From CAYSPG01 sp964432885 (GTDB lineage Bacteria > Bacteroidota > Bacteroidia > AKYH767-A > OLB10): 64,000 bases of DNA. The notes beneath the pieces are model-generated. The model worked only from the letters and a program-made list of their open reading frames with translations, searched no databases and was not told the origin of the DNA. Position 1 is the first letter of the stretch. Every line of letters starts with the position of its first letter. Shown piece by piece: positions 23,092 to 32,102 of the stretch. The translations under genes were made by a program, and so were the position numbers. Location: contig CAYSPG010000019.1 of assembly GCA_964432885.1 (NCBI GenBank), positions 1-64,000 of the forward strand, read 5' to 3'.

Positions 23092-25575
23092 TTACTCGTG
23101 ATAGTAAACCCGCTTTACCCTTTGAGATATTGCGCAAAGTAATTCGTAAGGAATGGTTCCCACATCGTGTGCCAGTTTTGTTATTGGATATTCGGCACCA
23201 AAGATTATTACCTCATCGCCTTCTTTTACGCTGGCATCGGTAACATCAAGCATGCACATATCCATGCAAATGTTGCCTATGGTGGGTACAAATTTTCCGT
23301 TTACCAAAAATCGCACGGCACCGTTACCCATTTTTCGGTTAATGCCATCAGCATATCCAATTCCAACAATGGCAATTTGCAAATCGGTTTTTGCTATGCC
23401 TTTGCGGTTATAGCCAATGGTGTCGCCTTTTTTTATTGATTTTATTTGCGAAATGGTGGTTTTAAGCGATGCCACGTTAAGCAATTGCCTTTGCTCTGCC
23501 GGTGTGGGGGCTATGCCATGGAGGCCTATTCCAAGGCGCACCATATCCAACTGCATTTCGGGAAAACGGATGATGCCCGATGAATTTAAAATATGTTTTA
23601 CAATTTCATGTTTAAAGTGCCTGGTAATTTCGGTACTCATTTTTAAAAAAGCGTTGTACTGCTGTTTGGTAAATCCATCGTGCTCGGCTTCATCGCTGGC
23701 GGCAAGGTGCGAAAACACCGATTCTATTTTTAAATGTTTGTTGTTTTTTAACCGCACTATCAGTTCGCTAATTTCGTTTTCTTCAAAGCCGAGGCGGTGC
23801 ATGCCTGTATCTAATTTTATATGAATGGGAAATGCACTGATTTGATTTTGCATTACTGCATGTTTAACCACTTCGCTAAATCGCGACAGCAGTTTAAAAC
23901 TGTAAATCTCAGGTTCCAGATGGTACTCAATCATGTTTTCGAAACTCTGCTGCTGCGGATTCATTACCATGATGGGAACGGTAATACCTTCTTTGCGCAG
24001 TTCAACACCCTCATCGGCATAGGCAACGGCAAGGTAATTTACCCTGTGAAATTGCAAGGTGTTGGCAATTTCAAAGCTTCCGCTGCCATAGGCAAGCGCT
24101 TTTACCATGCACATTATTTTGGTTTCGGGTTTAAGCCTTGCACGGTAGTAATTGTAATTATGCACCAATGCGTTAAGGTTAATTTCCAGCACCGTTTCGT
24201 GGCCTTTTTGTTGCAGTGCATGCGATATGCGCTCGAACCCAAACAGGCGGGCGCCTTTTAGCAATATGGTTTCGTTGTTAAACCAGGTGGTGTTAAATTC
24301 TTTTAGAAAATCATCGGTAGAAGAAAAAAAATTTTTCTCCATCTCAAATGCGTTACCCTGCCGCGATATTGACGGGCCAATGCCAATGAGGCGGTGGATG
24401 TTTTTGCGTTTTATAAGCTGACCTACTTCGGCATATAAGTCGTTTTCGGATTTTCCACTTTGCAAAATGTCGGACAGGATAAGGGTTTTTTTGGGATGAT
24501 TTTTTTGCTGGTTGATAAAGTCGAGTGCAATACTAAGTGAGCCGAGGTCGGAATTATAACTGTCGTTGATTACCGAGCAGTTATTAATACCATCTTTCAT
24601 TTCGAGGCGCATAGCCACAGGGCTAAGCGATTGCATGCGCTGATTGATTACTTCGTTTTGGTATTTCAAAAACAACATGAGCGCCCAGCAGTGAATGGCA
24701 TTTTCAACCGAGGCTTCATCGGTAAACGGTATCGAAATTTTTATAAACCCTGATTGGTAAATTCCCTGTATAAACGTTTCGTTTGCTTTTATTTCAACGC
24801 GCGCAATTTGCAAATCGGCTTTTGTTCTGCGGCTCCACGAAAATAATTTCAATCCTTTCTCAACATAGCCTGATTGCTGAATGGCATTATGTATTCCTGT
24901 ATAATCACGACAATAAACCAACAGCGAAGCGTTTTCAAACAACAAAAGTTTTTCTTTTATTTTTTCGTCAAGCGAAGAAAAGTGTTCGTCATGCGCCTGA
25001 CCAATGTTACTGAAAATTCCGAGATAAGGTTTTATGATGTGCGCCAGTTTTTGCATTTCGCCCGGATGGGATATGCCTGCTTCAAACAAAGCCATGTTGT
25101 GTTCGCTATTCATTTGCCATACCGATAGCGGAACTCCAATTTGTGAATTATAACTTTTGGGGCTGCGAACAATGTGATGGTCTTCGCGCAGTAATTGGTA
25201 CAGCCATTCTTTAATAATGGTTTTTCCATTGCTGCCTGTAATGCCAATTACAGGTATTGGAAATTTATTGCGATGGTGCGCTGCAATGGTTTGTAAGGCA
25301 GCAAGTGTATCGTTTACCAGTATAAAGTTGGCATTGCTGTTAAGTGCTTCACTTGCATCAGAAATTATAAAGTTTCGTACACCGGCTTTTACCAAATCGG
25401 CAATAAACTTGTGTCCATTATGCCTGTCGCCTTTTAATGCAAAAAACAAAGATGTTTCGGCAGCACCAATTTTGCGGCTATCGGTAAGCAGATGCTGAAT
25501 GGATTGCTGCGCTGGAAAATTTAAATGCAACTGCCCGTTTAAGATGGTGGCAATTTCATTTAAAGAATAGTTCAT
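23092..25575 (-). CDS. murF-alr: Bifunctional MurF ligase / alanine racemase
   Basis: An 827-residue fusion typical of Bacteroidota. The N-terminal half (1 to about 440) is UDP-N-acetylmuramoyl-tripeptide:D-Ala-D-Ala ligase with the Mur ATP motif GITGSNGKT (about 113-121) and VINDSYNSDLGS. The C-terminal half (about 450-827) is a PLP-dependent alanine racemase, with the lysine loop MVKALAYGSGS, KLDTGMHRLGF, DMVRLGIGLHG and VGIGYADG. The one cytoplasmic protein thus makes D-alanine and adds the D-Ala-D-Ala dipeptide to the peptidoglycan precursor. In the PLP loop Leu replaces the more usual Asn (VKANAYG), a small deviation. Confidence 0.94.
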   Translation of the reverse strand: MNYSLNEIATILNGQLHLNFPAQQSIQHLLTDSRKIGAAETSLFFALKGDRHNGHKFIADLVKAGVRNFIISDASEALNSNANFILVNDTLAALQTIAAHHRNKFPIPVIGITGSNGKTIIKEWLYQLLREDHHIVRSPKSYNSQIGVPLSVWQMNSEHNMALFEAGISHPGEMQKLAHIIKPYLGIFSNIGQAHDEHFSSLDEKIKEKLLLFENASLLVYCRDYTGIHNAIQQSGYVEKGLKLFSWSRRTKADLQIARVEIKANETFIQGIYQSGFIKISIPFTDEASVENAIHCWALMLFLKYQNEVINQRMQSLSPVAMRLEMKDGINNCSVINDSYNSDLGSLSIALDFINQQKNHPKKTLILSDILQSGKSENDLYAEVGQLIKRKNIHRLIGIGPSISRQGNAFEMEKNFFSSTDDFLKEFNTTWFNNETILLKGARLFGFERISHALQQKGHETVLEINLNALVHNYNYYRARLKPETKIMCMVKALAYGSGSFEIANTLQFHRVNYLAVAYADEGVELRKEGITVPIMVMNPQQQSFENMIEYHLEPEIYSFKLLSRFSEVVKHAVMQNQISAFPIHIKLDTGMHRLGFEENEISELIVRLKNNKHLKIESVFSHLAASDEAEHDGFTKQQYNAFLKMSTEITRHFKHEIVKHILNSSGIIRFPEMQLDMVRLGIGLHGIAPTPAEQRQLLNVASLKTTISQIKSIKKGDTIGYNRKGIAKTDLQIAIVGIGYADGINRKMGNGAVRFLVNGKFVPTIGNICMDMCMLDVTDASVKEGDEVIIFGAEYPITKLAHDVGTIPYELLCAISQRVKRVYYHE

Positions 25576-25730
25576 AGTATAGTTTTTAGAATGCTAAATC
25601 TACTGATTGAAATCCGAAAATCAGAAAAGACAAAATCCGAAACAAATTCAAAATAATACTATTTAAAATTCTAAACGTGTTCACCTTTTATTTTTGTTTT
25701 TGAATTTTTTTTTGTTTCACTATTTATTTT

Positions 25731-26336
25731 TTATGGTTGGTATTTTGTTTTTTCGGATTTGGTGTTTTCTCTATCGTTATAACAACTTCGGCACAGGGGT
25801 ACGTAACTTTCTTTTTCGCCAACCACCACCAATGAGCTATCGGCAACGGTGCGGTACGAAAAATGGGCAAGCTCACCGCAATCCATACATACAGCATGTA
25901 CTTTGGTAACAAAATCGGCAATGGCAAGCAGATGTGGTATGGGACCAAAAGGAATACCTTTAAAATCCATATCTAAACCAGCAATGATAACACGCATGCC
26001 CATGTTGGCTAATTTTTCGCATACGTGTGGCAATTCGTTGTCAAAAAACTGCGCCTCGTCAATACCAACCACATCCACATCATGTGTAAGCAGCAGTATT
26101 TGCGAACTGGATTGAACCGGAGATGAGGGAATATAATTGCTGTCGTGCGATACAATATTGGTTTCGTGATAGCGCTGGTCAATAGCCGGTTTAAAAATTT
26201 CGACTTTTTGTTTGGCAATCCTGGCGCGTTTTAACCTGCGGATAAGTTCTTCGGTTTTGCCGCTAAACATGCTTCCGCAAATTACTTCAATTGCACCTTT
26301 GCGTTTGGGTTTGTTATCCGAATTTGAGGTGGTCAT
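25731..26336 (-). CDS. tdk: Thymidine kinase
   Basis: About 201 residues from Met at 26336. The frame is open to 26381, but the extra 15 residues lie across a terminator hairpin and are unlikely to be translated. Type II thymidine kinase with Walker A GSMFSGKT (21-28), Walker B-like VVGIDEAQFF, the lasso region FGPIPHLLAIAD and two zinc-binding Cys pairs (CMDC and CRSC). It phosphorylates thymidine for salvage and is usually feedback-inhibited by dTTP. The C-terminal tail is Lys/Glu-rich. It lies between murF-alr and glutamine synthetase on the same strand. Confidence 0.93.
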   Translation of the reverse strand: MTTSNSDNKPKRKGAIEVICGSMFSGKTEELIRRLKRARIAKQKVEIFKPAIDQRYHETNIVSHDSNYIPSSPVQSSSQILLLTHDVDVVGIDEAQFFDNELPHVCEKLANMGMRVIIAGLDMDFKGIPFGPIPHLLAIADFVTKVHAVCMDCGELAHFSYRTVADSSLVVVGEKESYVPLCRSCYNDRENTKSEKTKYQP

Positions 26337-26360
26337 TTTTTTGAGTGGGGTAAAAATAGA

Positions 26361-26388
26361 AAAAGCGCTAATGTTACTCAACGCTTTT
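26361..26388 (-). terminator. Probable terminator of the glutamine synthetase gene
   Basis: AAAAGCG (26361-26367) pairs with CGCTTTT (26382-26388) around a 14-base loop. On the minus strand it is followed by a T-rich tract. It sits between the glutamine synthetase stop and the tdk start. Confidence 0.5.
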
Positions 26389-26424
26389 CTTTAAGACTTT
26401 CCCTTTATAGGATTTATGCAGGGT

Positions 26425-28614
26425 TTATCGAATTGTAACCAACTCTCTGTACTTAACCATAGGCCATGATTCATCGTCCACAATCATTTCGAGTGAATCA
26501 ACATGATGGCGAATAGAATCAAAATACTCTTTCACTTTATCACAGTATGCTATTGCCTTTTCGCGAATGCTTGAAATATTGTTGGCCTTATTACGCGCAG
26601 CATTCATGGCATCCACATTTTTTTTGATGCCGTTGATGTGCTGGCTAAGTTCTTTGAGCATTTCAATTTGGGTAGCGTACGAATCTGCTCTTAAGCCACA
26701 ATCCTTTAAACTGTCAACGTTTTCGGCTATCAATGTTTGATACCTGATGGCAGCAGGCACAATATGGTTCATTGCCAAATCGCCCATTACGCGGCTTTCA
26801 ATTTCTATTTTCTTAATATAAGTCTCCAACATAATTTCATGACGCGCTTCGGCTTCGCGGTGGCTAAAGATGTTCATCTCTTCAAAAAGACCCAACGATT
26901 TTTTTGTCACAAATGCATCGAGGGCAACCGGTGTGGTAGTAAAATTGCTTAAGCCTCGCTTCTTCGCTTCTTTTTTCCACTCATCGCTATACCCGTTTCC
27001 TTCAAAGCGAATTGCTTTGGAATCTACAATGTATTTGCGCAGGATTCGGAGAATTGCTTCATCTTTTTTTACATTTTTCTTTATAACTGCATCTACTTCT
27101 TTTTTAAATTCTTCTAACTGTTTTGCAACAATGGTGTTTAACACCATCATAGCATTTGAAGAATTGGCAGATGAACCGACAGCACGGAATTCAAATTTGT
27201 TACCGGTAAACGCAAAAGGGGAAGTACGGTTGCGATCGGTGTTATCTAAAAGTATTTCAGGAATTTTTCCGATGTTGAGTTTAAGGTCTGTTTTTTGTTC
27301 GGGGCTCATCTTTTTATCGTTTACTGATTTCTCAATATCATCAAGCACGCGTGATAATTGAGCGCCCAAGAAAATACTCATTATTGCAGGAGGCGCTTCG
27401 TTGGCACCAAGCCTGTGGTCGTTACTTGCTGATGCAATACTTGCACGTAATAAATCGGCATGTTCATGCACAGCTTTTATAATGTTGATGAAAAAAGTAA
27501 GAAACATCAAATTGCTTTTGGGATTTCCACCGGGCGACAATAAATTTTTGCCTGTGTTGGTTCCCAGGCTCCAATTGTTGTGTTTGCCACTTCCATTAAT
27601 TCCTGCATAAGGCTTTTCGTGCAGCAACACTTTAAAATTATGCCTGCGGGCAATTTTATCCATCAAGTCCATCAGCAATTGGTTGTGGTCAACGGCTAAA
27701 TTTATTTCTTCAAATATTGGGGCGCACTCAAATTGCGAAGGAGCCACTTCGTTATGCCGTGTTTTTAATGGGATGCCAAGTTTGTATGATTCAATTTCAA
27801 AATCGTGCATAAAGGCAATTACACGGTCGGGTATAGAACCAAAATAATGGTCTTCTAACTGCTGTCCTTTTGCAGGGCTGTGTCCAAACACGGTGCGTCC
27901 TGTTATTGATAAATCAGGTCGTGCATTGGCCAATGCAGTATCAACCAAAAAATATTCTTGCTCAATACCAAGTGTTGCTGATACTTTTGTTATGTCTTTA
28001 TCAAAGTATTCGCAAACAGCTACAGCAGCACTATCCAATGCATGTAATGCTTTTAACAAAGGTGCTTTGTAATCCAATGTTTCACCTGTATAGGAAACAA
28101 AAACGGTGGGGATGCACAATGTTTTTCCATTTGGGCTTTCCATTAAAAATGCGGGCGATGATGGATCCCAAGCTGTGTAACCACGTGCTTCAAATGTGTT
28201 ACGAATTCCTCCGCTCGGAAAACTTGAGGCATCAGGTTCCTGTTGCACCAATGCCCCTGATGAAAAAGTTTCAATAGCCGTGTTATCGTTCATATCAAAA
28301 AATGAATCATGCTTTTCGGCAGTGGCTCCTGTTAGTGGCTGAAACCAATGGGTGTAATGTGTAGCGCCTTTGCTCATTGCCCACACTTTCATTCCGTTTG
28401 CAATTTCGCCTGCTATTTTACGGTCAATTTTTGCACCGCTTTCAATGGCAGCCATCACTGCCTTAAAAGCATCTTTGGGCAAATACTTTTGCATGGCATC
28501 TTTATTAAAAACATTGCTGCCATAGTAGTCCGAAATTTTTTCGGATGGTGAAGTTACCTTCACGGGAGTGCGTCCGTTAGAAATTTCTAAGGCGCGAGAA
28601 CGGTGATTGCTCAT
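26425..28614 (-). CDS. glnN: Glutamine synthetase type III
   Basis: A 729-residue enzyme of the long GSIII class found in Bacteroidota and cyanobacteria, making glutamine from glutamate and ammonia with ATP. Class marks are the length, the N-terminal GSIII-specific region (NDNTAIETFSSGALVQQEPD), the glutamate-binding block LGIEQEYFLVD, KTRHNEVAPSQFE and the nucleotide block GSGKHNNWSLGTN. The C-terminal extension is helical. It would be the main ammonium-assimilating enzyme; no PII gene is adjacent. Its start is followed upstream by the four-helix-bundle cassette. Confidence 0.96.
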   Translation of the reverse strand: MSNHRSRALEISNGRTPVKVTSPSEKISDYYGSNVFNKDAMQKYLPKDAFKAVMAAIESGAKIDRKIAGEIANGMKVWAMSKGATHYTHWFQPLTGATAEKHDSFFDMNDNTAIETFSSGALVQQEPDASSFPSGGIRNTFEARGYTAWDPSSPAFLMESPNGKTLCIPTVFVSYTGETLDYKAPLLKALHALDSAAVAVCEYFDKDITKVSATLGIEQEYFLVDTALANARPDLSITGRTVFGHSPAKGQQLEDHYFGSIPDRVIAFMHDFEIESYKLGIPLKTRHNEVAPSQFECAPIFEEINLAVDHNQLLMDLMDKIARRHNFKVLLHEKPYAGINGSGKHNNWSLGTNTGKNLLSPGGNPKSNLMFLTFFINIIKAVHEHADLLRASIASASNDHRLGANEAPPAIMSIFLGAQLSRVLDDIEKSVNDKKMSPEQKTDLKLNIGKIPEILLDNTDRNRTSPFAFTGNKFEFRAVGSSANSSNAMMVLNTIVAKQLEEFKKEVDAVIKKNVKKDEAILRILRKYIVDSKAIRFEGNGYSDEWKKEAKKRGLSNFTTTPVALDAFVTKKSLGLFEEMNIFSHREAEARHEIMLETYIKKIEIESRVMGDLAMNHIVPAAIRYQTLIAENVDSLKDCGLRADSYATQIEMLKELSQHINGIKKNVDAMNAARNKANNISSIREKAIAYCDKVKEYFDSIRHHVDSLEMIVDDESWPMVKYRELVTIR

Positions 28615-28634
28615 ATTATTTAAGAATTAAGATA

Positions 28635-29116
28635 AGAGGATTTAGAGATTAGGATTTAGGGGGGTGCTCATTTTCTATTTTCAATTCAAGAGAGTTAATT
28701 AATGCTTTCAGCATTTTTGTCTCTTCAGTTATTAGTAAAATCAATAATTCGGATTCTTCAACCGAAATAAATTCTAAAGCAATAGCAAGAACTATTGCCG
28801 AATCGGTTTCTTGCAAAGAACCTAGTGCGTTATAAAGAAAATTAACGTAACTGCGGGTAGTGTTCCTGCCATAGCCTTCGGCAATATTCAATGAAATGGA
28901 ATTGGATGCTTTTCGTGTTTGAGTAGTTAAGCCAAACATTTCATTCTGTGGAAATTTTTTTGTGAGCTTATAAATTGCAACCGAAATATCAATTGCTTTT
29001 TGCCACACAAGTAAATCTTTAAATGAATTAAGTTTTGCCATTGTTGTTTTTTAAAAACTAAATCCTAACCCCTTCCCTCCTGCCCTAAATCCTAACCTCT
29101 CAATCCTAAATCCTTA
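28635..29116. mobile_element. Four-helix-bundle gene enclosed by repetitive inverted arms
   Basis: The left arm 28635-28664 and the right arm about 29058-29116 are inverted copies of a sequence made of TTAGGATTTAG-like words. The left arm reads GATTAGGATTTAGGG. The right arm, reverse-complemented, reads GGATTTAGGATTGAGAGG and then TTAGGATTTAGGG, holding one or two more units than the left. The left arm supplies the gene's last codons (PPKS) and stop codon. The arms would pair in RNA into a long stem enclosing the gene, as in the intervening sequences of some 23S rRNAs that carry the same gene family. No transposase is present. Confidence 0.65.
28649..29041 (-). CDS. Four-helix-bundle protein (S23/IVP family)
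   Basis: A 130-residue protein of the TIGR02436-type family, first known from open frames in intervening sequences of bacterial 23S rRNA and related in fold to Avd of diversity-generating retroelements. The diagnostic blocks are FKDLLVWQKAIDIS, KFPQNEMFGLTTQTRKASNS, ISLNIAEGYGRNT and FLYNALGSLQETDS. The family's cellular function is not settled. It sits inside inverted repetitive arms, which also encode its C-terminal residues. No reverse transcriptase or rRNA gene is nearby. Confidence 0.92.
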   Translation of the reverse strand: MAKLNSFKDLLVWQKAIDISVAIYKLTKKFPQNEMFGLTTQTRKASNSISLNIAEGYGRNTTRSYVNFLYNALGSLQETDSAIVLAIALEFISVEESELLILLITEETKMLKALINSLELKIENEHPPKS

Positions 29117-29214
29117 TTTCGGGTGCAAACATAAACTAAAACACAGGGGGTAGTCAACAAAAAGTAAGTTTTTTTTAACAATAGCGCAAAAAAAACAGGG
29201 GGTAAACCTAAAAA

Positions 29215-29484
29215 TCAGTCAATTTTTTGGTCAAGGGGGGTATTTTGTAATGGGGTGGGCGGTACTTTTTCCTTTTTTTCTTCAACAGGGGGTGTTTTCA
29301 TGCTGTTTTCCAGCTCACGCTGAACTCCGCCCATTGCATCTTTAAATTCACGGCTTGCCCTGCCAAGGCCTCTTGCCAAATCAGGAATTTTTTTTGACCC
29401 AAAGAAAAAAAGGATAAACACCATGATTAAAAGCAATTCGCCTCCACCAAGGTTATCTAAAAACAAAACAACTGAAAGCATCAT
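29215..29484 (-). CDS. tatA: Sec-independent translocase subunit TatA/E
   Basis: An 89-residue protein with the TatA layout: an N-terminal transmembrane helix (LLLIMVFILFFFG), the hinge and amphipathic helix SKKIPDLARGLGRASREFKDAMGG, and a charged disordered tail (PVEEKKEKVPP). TatA oligomers form the pathway for folded twin-arginine substrates through the inner membrane. tatC is not in the window. A near-consensus -7 element (TACTTTCG on the minus strand, 29496-29503) lies just upstream. It is followed by porZ on the same strand. Confidence 0.92.
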   Translation of the reverse strand: MMLSVVLFLDNLGGGELLLIMVFILFFFGSKKIPDLARGLGRASREFKDAMGGVQRELENSMKTPPVEEKKEKVPPTPLQNTPLDQKID

Positions 29485-29556
29485 TAATTTTTTTACGAAA
29501 GTACAGTATAGTTTGTAACTATTTTACCTTAGGTGTAACCAATAACTCAAGTAAAT

Positions 29557-31881
29557 TTAATTTACAAGCAACAATTTGGTTATGCAGGTATTATCTCCGT
29601 TATCATCGGTTGCAAACACCAGATATACACCCGTGCTGGCACGCTTGCCTTCAAAATTATTACCATCCCAAATTGCAATGCCGCCATTGGCCTTTGTTTG
29701 GTAAACAATGTTACCCGCAACATCGGTAATTTTTACATTTCCGTTAGAGGTAACCCCTCGTATGGCTATGGGACCATGGTAGGTTTCTTTAACCGGATTG
29801 GGAAACACTTTTACATCATTACATGCTTCCTCTCCATCGGTGGCATCGCTTACATACGAAACAATGCCACGGTCGGTAGCAAAAAACACTTCGCCTGTAA
29901 CAGGGTCAATGGCAATGGCATTAATGCGGTCTGACAGTAAGGGGCTGTTATCGGTATTAAAGTTGCGGATAAGTTGTGTGCCGTCAGCCGAAAGCAAAAA
30001 CACACCTCCACCCTGTGTGCCAAACCATTTTCGGTTTGCACCATCAATGGCAATGGCCGATACAATTTCAGAAGCAAGCAGGTATTGGGTAACACCATCA
30101 ATGGTAATTAAAATTTGCTGCGCGTCAGAGTTGCTTCCATTAAGCACACCTGTGGGCGAATAAATAACAGCCACACCGCTGGCAGTACCCACCCAAATCT
30201 GCCCTTCTTTATCTTCGGCAATACAGCGCACATCTACATTGGGCAAACTTCCTTTTCCTGATTCGGATGTAAGCATGGCTCCTTTATTTTTTTCAGGATC
30301 AAAAACAGCAAGACCCGAACCAAGCATTACCATCCATAACTGTCCGTATGAATCGGCAAGCATATCGCCATAAAAAAAGTTTACATTATTAGGAATAAAG
30401 CTTGCTGCCGAGTACGATTGCCACGTGCCGTCAGACTTAAGACACACAAACGGTGAATAGCTGCCTGAGTTGGCCATCCATAAATTTCCAGAGCCATCGT
30501 AACTGAGTCCGCCCACTTTTGTTTGACCCAGATTACCAAGCGCTGGTTGCAGGCTGCTGTTGGTGGCATTGTAAAAATTTACAGCTTCACCATTCTTAAA
30601 TTCAAACAAGCCATTTACACGCGAGCCGGCAAAAACATGCGTGGCATCGTTGGGGTCGGTAATAATAGATTGAGCATCCTGAAGTTTTGTTAAGTCAACC
30701 GTACTTTGCAAAAGTGTGTTTTTGTTAAAAGTTTTCCATTCACCATTTTTTAGTTCAGAATATCCATCCGATGAGTAGTCGTCAAGCCATCGGTTAACAC
30801 TGTGTGTTACCAGCAAACTGATTCCGTTATGATAAAGGGAACTTGCCGTGCCGTATAGTGGTCCGGATGGAACAATAAATTCAATACTGTTATCACTTAC
30901 ATATTTTACAAGACCGTTGTTTTTATCGGCAATCCATAACAGGTTGTTATCGGCAATCACATCATACATATCTGTATTGGTATAGTTTGCAGAGCCAAGC
31001 ACTGTGCGCATATTGTTTTGCAAATTGCCATCCCACTCCTGAACACTGTATGAGTTTACAATATAAAAGTTTGAGTTATTGGTTTTAATGGTTCGTGAAA
31101 CATAACCCCCGTTTAAGTTTTTTATAAATGATGTGGTAGCAGCATCAAAAACCGACAGCGTGTCTTTTTGAGATGATGTACCGTAATCATATGCAAAAGT
31201 TGCAACCAGCATGCCTGATATGCAATGCAACTGAGATATTGCCATTGTTGATGAACTTTCGGGACATACATTTGTCCACTCTGCAAAGTTGTTAAGGTAC
31301 GGGTTGCTTAACTCGCCACGTAAAATTCCGGCATCGGTACTTGCAAACAAACGTGTGCCGTCAGTGGCGGTGGCATACACTTTTGTTTCATTGCCTGTGG
31401 TGCCTATTACATAGGTATCTTTAATTTCGGCTTTTACCAAATCAAGAGCCACCACCCCAAACCCGGTGGCCAGATAAGCAAACTTATCGTGAAATGTTAT
31501 TCCGTAAATGGTTTTATCACCCGTAGTTGTTCTGCGTTTTATATCCCCTACGTTAATTATTTTGTCTCCGGCAATCAAATCAATGTTTGAGTTGGAGTAG
31601 CATATTACAATTACATTTTGCTGGCTGCTATAATCCATCACACGTATGCCCACATCACTAAGTCCGTTTATTTTTGAAAGGCGTTCAATACTATTATCGG
31701 CTTTGTTTATATAAAAAACCGACTGCTCAGTAGCGCAATAAATGCGTTGTTGGGTATTTACCACTTGTTTGGCCTGCAGGTATGGTAACAATTCGCGCCA
31801 GCGACCCAGTGGCAGATTTTGTGAATGGGTTTGGGCAAATGCAATTATAAAAAGCGCAGTGGCAATTAACTTATTAGGCAT
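29557..31881 (-). CDS. porZ: Type IX secretion system protein PorZ
   Basis: A 774-residue exported beta-propeller protein. The signal peptide (ending HSQ) is followed by the PorZ-typical opening LPLGRWRELLPYLQAKQV and ATEQSVFYINKADNSIERLS. Propeller blades (GITFHDKFAYLATGFGVV, GNLWMANSG, GQIWVGTASGVAV, RKWFGTQGGGVFLL) run through most of the protein. The end (FPNPVKETYHGPI ... VYLVFATDD) is a sorting-domain-like Ig fold. PorZ belongs to the T9SS surface attachment complex with PorU, PorV and PorQ, which anchors cargo to the outer leaflet. It explains how the sorting-domain proteins of this window reach the surface. Confidence 0.88.
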   Translation of the reverse strand: MPNKLIATALFIIAFAQTHSQNLPLGRWRELLPYLQAKQVVNTQQRIYCATEQSVFYINKADNSIERLSKINGLSDVGIRVMDYSSQQNVIVICYSNSNIDLIAGDKIINVGDIKRRTTTGDKTIYGITFHDKFAYLATGFGVVALDLVKAEIKDTYVIGTTGNETKVYATATDGTRLFASTDAGILRGELSNPYLNNFAEWTNVCPESSSTMAISQLHCISGMLVATFAYDYGTSSQKDTLSVFDAATTSFIKNLNGGYVSRTIKTNNSNFYIVNSYSVQEWDGNLQNNMRTVLGSANYTNTDMYDVIADNNLLWIADKNNGLVKYVSDNSIEFIVPSGPLYGTASSLYHNGISLLVTHSVNRWLDDYSSDGYSELKNGEWKTFNKNTLLQSTVDLTKLQDAQSIITDPNDATHVFAGSRVNGLFEFKNGEAVNFYNATNSSLQPALGNLGQTKVGGLSYDGSGNLWMANSGSYSPFVCLKSDGTWQSYSAASFIPNNVNFFYGDMLADSYGQLWMVMLGSGLAVFDPEKNKGAMLTSESGKGSLPNVDVRCIAEDKEGQIWVGTASGVAVIYSPTGVLNGSNSDAQQILITIDGVTQYLLASEIVSAIAIDGANRKWFGTQGGGVFLLSADGTQLIRNFNTDNSPLLSDRINAIAIDPVTGEVFFATDRGIVSYVSDATDGEEACNDVKVFPNPVKETYHGPIAIRGVTSNGNVKITDVAGNIVYQTKANGGIAIWDGNNFEGKRASTGVYLVFATDDNGDNTCITKLLLVN

Positions 31882-32102
31882 AGCTTATAGATTGATTACA
31901 GTAATAACTCTCTTTTGAAAAAAATATTTTATCCGATGACTTGGTTGCGTGCAAAAAATACTTTTGTGGTAAGAAACAGTTTAAATTTATGTACCCGTTT
32001 TTATTCATGCAAATGTATAATTAGTTATGGGTTATTAATTTTAAAATGACATTTAATTACAAATCCAACACCTAATTTAGAACCTCCATTTTTTTATATT
32101 TA

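Noticed and set aside
28649..29041. Four-helix-bundle gene as Avd of a diversity-generating retroelement
   Set aside because: No reverse transcriptase, template repeat or variable target gene is nearby, and the sequence fits the S23/IVP branch better.
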